14,745 nt of DNA from Candidatus Dormiibacter sp. (GTDB lineage Bacteria; Chloroflexota; Dormibacteria; UBA8260): the NCBI GenBank assembly GCA_025450495.1, contig JANWHI010000141.1, forward strand, positions 1 to 14,745, given 5' to 3'. The notes under the pieces are model-generated. The model saw nothing but the letters and a program-made list of their open reading frames with translations. It had not been told where the DNA came from and made no database searches. Positions 7,653 through 13,999 of this stretch are shown piece by piece. The translations under genes and the position numbers were made by a program. The first letter of the stretch is position 1. Every line of letters begins with the position of its first letter.

Positions 7653-7666
7653 CCCCCCGCAGGTAT
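7650..7666. promoter_or_regulatory. CsoR operator
   Basis: ATACCCCCCGCAGGTAT on the plus strand: 5-base inverted arms ATACC and GGTAT around a C/G-run centre. This closely resembles known CsoR sites, which combine TACCC/GGGTA arms with a G or C tract. It overlaps the TATAAT box by three bases and lies upstream of csoR, so bound CsoR would block RNA polymerase. Confidence 0.75.
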
Positions 7667-7697
7667 CGGCCGGGCCGAGGCGGTCTCGAGCGATCGG

Positions 7698-8081
7698 TCA
7701 GCGGCGCTCCACCACCCGGAACTGGGTGCCGTCAGGGCCGCGGAACAGGAACATCGGCGGCACCGTGTCCCCAAAACGCAGGACCTCGTCACAGTCGACC
7801 CCGCGCGACTTCAGCTCACCGTGGAGGGCTTCGGCGTCCGCGGTGTTGAAGCTCACCTCGATCCCTGACCGCTGTCCGCCGTGCAGCGGGGGGATCGCGA
7901 GGGTCGTCGCCGCGCCCGCAGGAGCCACCTCGACCCAGCGGTCGCCCTGACCGAAGGGCGCGTCGATTCGCTTCTCAAACCCGAGCGTGCCGACGTAGAA
8001 CTCGATCGCGTGATCCTGGTCACTCGCCGGGACGACCACTGTTCCGATGCCAGTGATCTGTGTGGTGGTCTTCTCAGTCAT
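7698..8081 (-). CDS. VOC (glyoxalase/bleomycin-resistance fold) protein
   Basis: A 127-residue single-domain protein of the vicinal oxygen chelate superfamily. The first beta-alpha-beta unit is visible as TVVVPASDQDHAIEFYVGTLGF (14-35), followed by RWVEVAPAG (48-56). The second half has GIEVSFNTADAEALHGEL (73-90), and the C-terminus reads FLFRGPDGTQFRVVE (111-125), the usual ending with a Glu that is often a metal ligand. Members include dioxygenases, glyoxalase I-like enzymes and resistance proteins; this one cannot be assigned a reaction. The ATG at 8081 is preferred over an in-frame ATG at 8114 because AGGAGGA (8087-8093) sits five bases before it. It lies 97 bases upstream of csoR in the same direction, but csoR has its own promoter. 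Confidence 0.85.
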   Translation of the reverse strand: MTEKTTTQITGIGTVVVPASDQDHAIEFYVGTLGFEKRIDAPFGQGDRWVEVAPAGAATTLAIPPLHGGQRSGIEVSFNTADAEALHGELKSRGVDCDEVLRFGDTVPPMFLFRGPDGTQFRVVERR

Positions 8082-8207
8082 CGCCGTCCTCCTGTCAGTG
8101 GGCTCATCCGTCACGACTCGCGGACACCGCAGAACTCATCGGTCTGAGGACCGGGAGGTCCAGCATGCCCACAATGCGCTGACGGGACCGGCTCAAGGAG
8201 GACACCC

Positions 8208-8669
8208 ATGACAGTGGACATCGACGGCTACGGCGTCCGTCCCCATCAGCCCGACATCGAACGCCTCCTCGAGGACTGCCGAACCCTCTCGGAAAGCGGC
8301 GTCGAGCGCATCGCCCGGGGATGGTCACACCAGGTGGATGACTCATCTGATCGGCACGGCGCCTGGGCCGAGGCCGAGCGCGCCGCGCTGCACACGCTCG
8401 AGCAGGCCAACCGAGTGCGGGAATGGGACGAGCTGCGCAATCGCATCCTCGAGCTGACCGAGCGCCATGCCGCACTGGTGGTGTGGCGCGAGGAACATGG
8501 AGACGTGGGGCATCGGGCCGAGGACGCCCTGCTCGGCGCCGCGCTGGCGCTGTCGGCGCGCCCCAACCTGGATGCCGGACACGAGCGAATCCTGCTGGGG
8601 CCGATGAGCGCCGCACTGCCGTGGCTGACGGAGCCGACCTCCGTCGAGTCACGCCGCGCATCCATCTAG
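8208..8669 (+). CDS. Helical hypothetical protein upstream of DUF4032 gene
   Basis: A 153-residue protein I do not recognise. ATG at 8208 has a near-perfect ribosome site, AAGGAGGA at 8195-8202, so it is certainly worth calling. The product is soluble, acidic and predicted to be mostly helical, with no Cys and no membrane segment or signal peptide. A charged stretch at about 47-100 (AEAERAALHTLEQANRV..., ELTERHAALVVW) could form a helical hairpin. It ends four bases before the DUF4032 gene, so the two are co-transcribed and may work together. Its promoter must lie in the 126-base divergent gap to the VOC gene. Confidence 0.8.
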   Translation: MTVDIDGYGVRPHQPDIERLLEDCRTLSESGVERIARGWSHQVDDSSDRHGAWAEAERAALHTLEQANRVREWDELRNRILELTERHAALVVWREEHGDVGHRAEDALLGAALALSARPNLDAGHERILLGPMSAALPWLTEPTSVESRRASI

Positions 8670-8673
8670 GTGC

Positions 8674-9957
8674 ATGAGGTTCCTGTTCAGCCCGCCTGAC
8701 GAGACCGCGGTTGGATTGCTGACGCTGCCCTGGGCGGAGCCACTGGAGTTGTGGACGGACGATCGCCTGGTGGACGTCCGCCACCGTGGCATCTCTCGTC
8801 ACGTGGTCCGGTTCGTCGTCGAGGGCGGATGCCTGTACGCGCTCAAGCAGATCAGTGAGGGACTTGCGCGGCGCGAACATCGACTGCTTCGCCTCCTGGG
8901 AGAGCGGCACATCCCCGCTGTGCGTGTCCGCGGGATCGTGGTCGATCGCGGCCCCCGACTCGATCCGCAGACAGACGCCGTCCTGGTGACCACCTTCCTC
9001 GAGTACTCGACGTCGTATAGGACGCTGTTCAGCAATCCTCGCGCCGGACCACGGAGCGACAAACTCTTCGACGCTCTTGTGCAGCTGCTGGTACGCCTGC
9101 ACCTGGCCGGTTTCTTCTGGGGTGACTGCTCGCTGTCGAACACGCTGTTCCGCCTTGATGCGGGAGCGCTCGAGGCGTACCTCGTCGACGCTGAGACCAG
9201 CGAAGAACATGCGTCTCTGTCGGACGGACAACGCACCTACGACGTCGAGTTGGCCCGCGAACACGTCGGCGGTGAGCTCATGGACCTGCAGGCCGGCGAG
9301 CTGCTGCCCTCTGACGTGGACCCCGTGGCCCTGGCCGACAGCCTGCCGGCCCGCTACCGCGCACTCTGGGACGAGCTCGCCCATGAGGAGGTTCTCCGAC
9401 CTGAGGAGCAGCGGTATCGTGTTGCCGATCGGCTGCGCCGGCTCAACGAGCTCGGCTTCGACGCCGACGCGGTCGAGCTTGTCAGCAGCGGCGACGGCTA
9501 CCGGCTGCGCGTGCAGACGCGCGTCGCGGAACCGGGCAATCACAAGAACCGCCTGTTCATGCGCGCTGGGCTGGATGTCCAGGAGAACCAGGCCCGGCGC
9601 CTGCTCAACGATATCGCCGGCTTTCGCGGCTACCTGGAGCAGAAGGGTGGTCGGCCTGTGCCCGAGAGCGTCGCCGCCAACCGTTGGCTGAATGAGGTCT
9701 ACGACCCCGTCGTCGACGCGATTCCGCCTCGGCTACGCGGCAGGCTGGCTCCGGCGGAGATCTTCCACGAGATCCTGCTGCACAGGTGGTACCTGTCGGA
9801 ATCGGCGGGGCACGACGTCGGCACGACCGCGGCGGCACAGTCCTACTACGAGAGTGTGCTTCCCGCCGTCCCCGAGCAGTTCAGCTCTGGCGACGTGGTG
9901 TCGGCAACCAAGCTGCGCGCCCGCAAGCCGTCACATTCTCGGTCCCCGCCGGCGTGA
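8674..9957 (+). CDS. DUF4032 protein with kinase-like (WaaP/Kdo-kinase-type) N-terminal domain
   Basis: A 427-residue cytosolic protein. The N-terminal 180 residues look like an atypical protein/lipopolysaccharide kinase fold. They hold LYALKQI with Lys58 in the position of the ATP-binding lysine, REHRLLRLL with Glu68 as its likely partner, FFWGDCSLSNTLF (147-159) resembling a catalytic loop with Asp151 and Asn156, and AYLVDAETSE (168-177) in place of DFG with Asp172. The region from about 235 to 400 (REELxx-type helices, NRWLNEVYDPVVDAIP, EIFHEILLHRWYLSE) matches the DUF4032 domain as I remember it from high-GC Gram-positive genomes. Substrate and role are unknown. The start is four bases after the upstream stop, with only a weak AGG ribosome site, suggesting translational coupling. 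It converges on the HD-GYP gene with 21 bases between stops. Confidence 0.8.
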   Translation: MRFLFSPPDETAVGLLTLPWAEPLELWTDDRLVDVRHRGISRHVVRFVVEGGCLYALKQISEGLARREHRLLRLLGERHIPAVRVRGIVVDRGPRLDPQTDAVLVTTFLEYSTSYRTLFSNPRAGPRSDKLFDALVQLLVRLHLAGFFWGDCSLSNTLFRLDAGALEAYLVDAETSEEHASLSDGQRTYDVELAREHVGGELMDLQAGELLPSDVDPVALADSLPARYRALWDELAHEEVLRPEEQRYRVADRLRRLNELGFDADAVELVSSGDGYRLRVQTRVAEPGNHKNRLFMRAGLDVQENQARRLLNDIAGFRGYLEQKGGRPVPESVAANRWLNEVYDPVVDAIPPRLRGRLAPAEIFHEILLHRWYLSESAGHDVGTTAAAQSYYESVLPAVPEQFSSGDVVSATKLRARKPSHSRSPPA

Positions 9958-9978
9958 GCTGAGCGTGCGTCACCAGGA

Positions 9979-12051
9979 TCAGAGGATGACGGTCACGGCG
10001 CTGGTGGCGCTGGCGGAGGCGCCGTCGTCGTCGGTGATCGTCACCGTCACCGTGAAGGTCCCGAGAACAAGGAGGCCGTAGGTGTGTGACAGCGTGAACG
10101 AGCCGCCACTGAGGGTCAGCGCATGACTCCCGCTGCCGTCGCCGTAGTCGACCGTCGCCGTGAACGTGTCCGCTGCGGCGTCACTGTCGGAGAAGCTGCC
10201 GGCGGCGCTGTACCCACCCAAGAGCGCAGTCTGAGCGGACGGAATGGCGATGGCGGGCGGGGCGCTTCTGACTGTGACTGCCTCGGTTGCCCGTCCATAG
10301 CCACCGCGAGCGTTGGTGACCCGGACGGTGATCGTGCACGTGCTGCACACCTCGGCGTAGGCGTGCTGCAGACCGAACGTGAAGCCGCTCAAGGCAAGGG
10401 CATGGGTGCCCGATCCATCGCCGTAGTCGACCGTCGCCGTCCAGCCACTGCCGCCCGCGTCGGCGAACGAGCCGTTGCCCGGGTAGGTCGATTCCCAGAT
10501 CGAGGCCGGCGCCGGCAGGGCGACGACAGGCTGGGTGACCGGGGTCGGGGTCGGGGTGGGAGTGGGGCCTGGGGTCGGGGTGGGAGTGGGGCCCGGGGTC
10601 GGGGTGGGAGTGGGGCCCGGGGTTGGCGTTGGCCCGGGCGTTGGTGTCGGCGTAGGGGTGGGTTGCGAGGAGATCGGCCCGGACGTCGGGGTCGGGCCGG
10701 TCGGCGCCGGCGGGGATGTTGGTTGACCGGGGTGCGCCGGAGGCGACCCCGTGTGCAGGCCCCCGCCTGTCGGATGCGGCGGGGTTACGGACCCGGGGCC
10801 GCCGACCGTCGGTGACGTGTTGCTGGACGCGTCCTTGGTGGCGACGGGCGGCGCCCAGCGCGAGTGGGGGACCGCGTCGGGGGTGGGCAGAATCCCGGGA
10901 GCCACCAGCCCCAGCGCTGTCGACCCCGACACGATTGCACTCCCCCACTGCAATCCCAGGCCGTTCACCCAGGTGAGCAGGGGCAGTTGCGCGATCCATG
11001 AGCCGAAACCGACGACTCGCCAGAGCCGACCCACGGAGATGTTCAGGAATGCCCGCACCACGGTCGGATCGAACTGCGCGCCCGAGCACCGGACCAGCTC
11101 CTCGCGGGCGGCGACGACGCCGATCGGCCGGCGGTAGGGGCGCATGGCGGTCATCACCTCGTACGAGTCGGCCACGGCGACGATCCGCCCGGCCAACGAG
11201 ATGCTCTCCCCAGCAAGAGCACGGGGATATCCCCTGCCATCCCAGCGCTCGTGGTGGTGTTCCACCGCTGCTGCCCACTCGCCGAGCCAGGCTCGCAGAG
11301 GGCCGATCAGTCGAGCTCCCTCTTCGGGATGGCGCTCGACGTTCTTGCGCTCGACCTCGGTCAGCTTGGCCGGCTTGCTGAGGATCTCGCTGGGGACGAC
11401 GAGCTTGCCGATGTCGTGGAGCAGCGACGCCCAACGCAGCCGCGCCCGGTCCGCGGGCGGGAGCTTCATCTCGGTTGCGATCAGGTCCGCGAAGACCCGG
11501 ACTCGCTCCGAGTGACCGCGAGTCTGCTTGTCGTGGACGCTGAGCGCCGCCACCAGCTCGAGCACGTTCTGCATGTAGGCAACCTCTCCCCCCACGACGC
11601 CGTTGTCGCGCGCCTCCTGCAGCCGGCGCTGCAGGTCGCGCGGCCGGCCGACACGCCGGGCCACCGCGAAGCGCTTTGGAGCGTTGTCAGGGAAAAGCAG
11701 CGAGAGGTTGAGCAGTGCTGCCAGCGGCAACAGCCGGCGTGCCGCGCGCTCCACCGCGAGGATCACCAGCAGCATGGCCACGGTGACGATGACGAACGAG
11801 AGCAGCGTCTGCCCGGCGCCGTTGGCTCGGGGCAGCACCCTGCTGAGGGTCGCAGCGGTGGCGATGCCGGCTGCAGCTGGGGCGGCGACCACGCTGAAAC
11901 GAACGAGCCTGCTCAGCACCGGCCGGCGCTGCCATTGGTGGCCGGCCGTGGCGGCGTCGCGGGCAGGGTGCTCGGGGGACTCGGGGATGGTCCCAATCCT
12001 CCGCGGTGCCCCGACCGCGTTCACAGTGCCAGTGGCCTGGGGCGAAGCCAT
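9979..12051 (-). CDS. Membrane HD-GYP cyclic-di-GMP phosphodiesterase with C-terminal PKD domains
   Basis: A 690-residue protein. Two or three membrane segments lie at about 50-72, 82-101 and 107-120. The HD-GYP domain (about 158-340) is complete: VHDKQTRGHSERV (172-184), LLHDIGK (210-216), His241, EHHHERWDGRGYP (264-276), VAVADSYEVMTAMRPYR (291-307) and FDP (327-329). It should hydrolyse cyclic-di-GMP in the cytosol. One or two further hydrophobic stretches at about 345-388 lead to a Pro/Thr-rich linker (about 390-505) and two PKD-like domains (about 508-595 and 600-690), each with VDYGDGSG and a TxTVxVT strand, presumably outside the cell. The same frame is open back to 12639, but that part is antisense to the sigma gene; ATG at 12051 opens with a Ser/Pro-rich tail and is the likely start, without a strong ribosome site. 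Confidence 0.85.
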   Translation of the reverse strand: MASPQATGTVNAVGAPRRIGTIPESPEHPARDAATAGHQWQRRPVLSRLVRFSVVAAPAAAGIATAATLSRVLPRANGAGQTLLSFVIVTVAMLLVILAVERAARRLLPLAALLNLSLLFPDNAPKRFAVARRVGRPRDLQRRLQEARDNGVVGGEVAYMQNVLELVAALSVHDKQTRGHSERVRVFADLIATEMKLPPADRARLRWASLLHDIGKLVVPSEILSKPAKLTEVERKNVERHPEEGARLIGPLRAWLGEWAAAVEHHHERWDGRGYPRALAGESISLAGRIVAVADSYEVMTAMRPYRRPIGVVAAREELVRCSGAQFDPTVVRAFLNISVGRLWRVVGFGSWIAQLPLLTWVNGLGLQWGSAIVSGSTALGLVAPGILPTPDAVPHSRWAPPVATKDASSNTSPTVGGPGSVTPPHPTGGGLHTGSPPAHPGQPTSPPAPTGPTPTSGPISSQPTPTPTPTPGPTPTPGPTPTPTPGPTPTPTPGPTPTPTPTPVTQPVVALPAPASIWESTYPGNGSFADAGGSGWTATVDYGDGSGTHALALSGFTFGLQHAYAEVCSTCTITVRVTNARGGYGRATEAVTVRSAPPAIAIPSAQTALLGGYSAAGSFSDSDAAADTFTATVDYGDGSGSHALTLSGGSFTLSHTYGLLVLGTFTVTVTITDDDGASASATSAVTVIL
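10541..10618. repeat. 24-bp tandem repeat coding the Pro/Thr linker; G-quadruplex-prone
   Basis: Three direct copies of a 24-base unit (10547-10570, 10571-10594, 10595-10618) differ by one base and encode the PTPTPTPG octad of the HD-GYP linker. The plus strand, which is the template strand for this gene, has runs of four G separated by one or two bases at 10541-10560, a textbook G-quadruplex motif. The repeat invites copy-number change in frame. Confidence 0.85.
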
Positions 12052-12228
12052 GGCAAGATTGCTCTGTTTGGCGGCTTCGTCCAGGAAGGTTCGGCCCTCC
12101 GTAGCCGCGGAGTAACCGGGCCGTGGCAGGGGATGTGAACAGCCGGGTCGGGTCGGACAATGGTCCGGCGGGTCAGTCGCCGCGGTCGCCACGTAACACA
12201 GTGGCCCACCCCGGGTCTCTGACCGGGT
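12052..12228. promoter_or_regulatory. Divergent control region between HD-GYP and sigma factor genes
   Basis: This 177-base gap must carry promoters for both directions. It contains the perfect inverted repeat CGGACaatgGTCCG at 12154-12167, and a looser repeat GGGTC-TCT-GACC at about 12213-12224, just before the sigma ATG. On the minus strand a stem CTCCG/CGGAG flanked by CGGCC/GGCCG (about 12100-12127) lies in the HD-GYP leader. None matches a riboswitch or operator I can name. Confidence 0.4.
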
Positions 12229-12750
12229 ATGACGCCACCGATGGCGGTGCAGACCATGGCCACTGACGACTGGGGACGCCGCGAAGCGCTCGAGCGCCTG
12301 GTCGGTGCCCAACAGCGCCGGCTGTTTGCCATCGCGCTGAGCATCGTTCGCGACCCCGGTGAGGCGGAGGACGCCGTCCAGGAGAGCTTCCTGATCGCAT
12401 GGCGGCGGTGGGACACCATTCGCGACGAGGCCAAGCGCGAGACCTGGGTGACCACCATCTGCGTGCACCACTGCTTGCGCCGACGTCGCACGTTGCGCCG
12501 TTGGACGCTGGGCCGTGCCAGCGACGCCGCTGCGGCCGCCGAGCACGTGCGTTTCCAGGGCCGGTTGCTCGACCTCGACCGCGCCCAGGCGAAGCTCTCG
12601 CGACAACAGCGCGCTGCGCTGGTGCTCAGCTATCACCACGGCTACTCAGCCGATCAATGCGCCGTGCTGATGGGGCTGTCGGGGGGAACCGTGCGCAGCC
12701 ACCTCGCACGCGCGCTGGCGACTCTGCGCAAGGAGATGAGCGATGACTGA
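12229..12750 (+). CDS. ECF-type RNA polymerase sigma factor
   Basis: A 173-residue sigma-70 family protein with only regions 2 and 4, as in group 4 (ECF) factors. Region 2 covers about 21-87: LVGAQQRRLFAIALSIVRDPGEAEDAVQESFLIAW, with the DAVQESF core-binding hallmark at 48-54, then TWVTTICVHHCLRRRR. Region 4 covers about 118-169: LSRQQRAALVLSYHHGYSADQCAVLMGLSGGTVRSHLARAL, a clear helix-turn-helix at about 138-160 that reads the -35 element. Possible starts are the ATGs at 12229, 12241 and 12256; none has a good ribosome site and all precede region 2, so the exact start is uncertain. Its end overlaps the next gene as ATGACTGA (8 bases), the usual layout for a sigma factor and its regulator. 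Confidence 0.9.
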   Translation: MTPPMAVQTMATDDWGRREALERLVGAQQRRLFAIALSIVRDPGEAEDAVQESFLIAWRRWDTIRDEAKRETWVTTICVHHCLRRRRTLRRWTLGRASDAAAAAEHVRFQGRLLDLDRAQAKLSRQQRAALVLSYHHGYSADQCAVLMGLSGGTVRSHLARALATLRKEMSDD

Positions 12751-13999
12751 CCACGACGATCCCCTGTCGGCTGAGCTTCGCGAGTACTACGCACAGCTTG
12801 CCCAGCAGTCCGCGCCCGACCTCACCGGCAGGGTCATGGCCGAGGCCGACACGCGAGGTGCGCGGATGCGCCGGTTGACCGGCATCGGCGGAGCTGTGGT
12901 GGTCGCTGCCGCGGCGGCGGCGCTGGTGGTGGTGACGCTCGCCAACCACGGCGCCCCGGCGCGCAACAACCCGGCGAACACGCCGAATCCGACTCCAACG
13001 CCCGCGTCGCCGATGACCACTCCCCTCCCCGCGCCGGTCATCCCCGTGGGACTCGCGGCTCACGGTTTCATCCCCTCGGACGTCACCGCCATCAGCGCCA
13101 ACCAGTGGTGGGTGGCGGGGTACGACGGAGCCTCGTGCACGTCAACGTCGTGCACGCGCATCCTCCACACCACCGATGGCGGGCAGACATTCGAATCGAT
13201 GCCCACGCCGCCGGTAGCGCCAGGACCCGGCGGCCAACAGTATTTCGGCCTTCGCTTTGCCGACTCGGCAGACGGCTGGCTGTACACAGCGGGCGGCGCG
13301 CTGTGGGCGACCCACGACGGTGGTGGACACTGGACCAGTGACGCCGCTGCGGGTACGGTCACCGACCTCGAGGCGTCGGGTGGGTACGTCTACGCGATCG
13401 ACTGCGCGCAGGCCACCGCGTGCACCCTGGAGCGCTCGCAGCTCGGCCAGGACACATGGCTCCCGCTTCCCATCCCCGCCGGCTCGGGGACGCTGGTTCA
13501 CCTCAACGTCAACGGCCCGCACGTGTGGGTTGTCCCGGGCGGCCAGGGGGGGACCTCGCTGCTGGAATCCACAGATGCCGGCCAGCACTTCAGCACAGAT
13601 GCCGTGTGCGCCGGGGACGTCGGCATCGCCAGCGTCGACGCCGTCGACCCCAGCGTGGTCTGGGCGACATGCGCCACCGGCACCGAGGCCACCGCCTTCC
13701 GATCCCTCGACGGCGGCCAGCATTTCAGCGCCGTCGCCGGCCCTGGGATGATGCCGAACTTCGCTTCGATCGGAGGCGTGTCCTCGACCACCGCGGTCAT
13801 CGGCGCGCAGGCCCTGTTTCGAACCGTCGACGGAGGGCGGGCTTTCGTGACCGTCGCGGACAACGGAACACAGTGGTCAGTGGTCGGATTCACCACGTCC
13901 AGCAACGGGTTCGTCTTCGACCGCGAGGCGTCGGGCCAGCGCGCTCTGTGGCGGTCCAATGACGCCGGGGCTCACTGGTACCGCGTGGGGTTTCCATAG
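12743..13999 (+). CDS. Membrane-anchored Asp-box (BNR) beta-propeller protein, putative anti-sigma factor
   Basis: A 418-residue single-pass membrane protein. Residues 1-45 are hydrophilic and should be cytosolic (ELREYYAQLAQQ..., PDLTGRVMAEAD), a size and style like short anti-sigma domains. One membrane helix lies at about 47-67, then a Pro/Thr linker (about 70-100), then a domain of about 310 residues. That domain has six Asp-box motifs (S/TxDxGxxF/W) at 143-150, 190-197, 276-283, 321-328, 361-368 and 405-412, typical of sialidase-like or YCF48-like beta-propellers. Cys132/137, Cys221/227 and Cys289/310 could form disulfides outside the cell. Sialidase catalytic residues are not evident, so binding or sensing is more likely than catalysis. 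The start overlaps the sigma gene by 8 bases. The anti-sigma role is inferred from this coupling and topology. Confidence 0.82.
   Translation: MTDHDDPLSAELREYYAQLAQQSAPDLTGRVMAEADTRGARMRRLTGIGGAVVVAAAAAALVVVTLANHGAPARNNPANTPNPTPTPASPMTTPLPAPVIPVGLAAHGFIPSDVTAISANQWWVAGYDGASCTSTSCTRILHTTDGGQTFESMPTPPVAPGPGGQQYFGLRFADSADGWLYTAGGALWATHDGGGHWTSDAAAGTVTDLEASGGYVYAIDCAQATACTLERSQLGQDTWLPLPIPAGSGTLVHLNVNGPHVWVVPGGQGGTSLLESTDAGQHFSTDAVCAGDVGIASVDAVDPSVVWATCATGTEATAFRSLDGGQHFSAVAGPGMMPNFASIGGVSSTTAVIGAQALFRTVDGGRAFVTVADNGTQWSVVGFTTSSNGFVFDREASGQRALWRSNDAGAHWYRVGFP

Noticed and set aside
8082..8114. Longer start (ATG at 8114) for the VOC protein
   Set aside because: The AGGAGGA ribosome site lies inside this extension, five bases before the ATG at 8081, and the extra residues are outside the VOC fold.
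8104..9543. Minus-strand open frame (479 codons) opposite the 8208-9957 genes
   Set aside because: It is the codon-aligned antisense of the DUF4032 gene and its upstream partner, which have strong ribosome site, family motifs and operon structure; the antisense product resembles nothing.
10535..10726. Plus-strand frame coding a Gly/Val repeat protein
   Set aside because: It is the antisense reading of the Pro/Thr linker repeat in the HD-GYP gene; no start signal or independent support.
12052..12135. A cyclic-di-GMP (GEMM) riboswitch in the leader of the HD-GYP gene
   Set aside because: The leader has a stem and a GACGAAGCC-like stretch, but the conserved GGCAAACC and GACGCAAAGCC blocks are absent or out of order, so it does not fit the class I consensus.
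12052..12639. N-terminal extension of the HD-GYP protein by 196 codons up to 12639
   Set aside because: The extension is antisense to the sigma factor gene, reads as low-complexity Arg/Ala/Gln-rich sequence, and its upstream half would erase the divergent promoter region. ATG at 12051 is more plausible.
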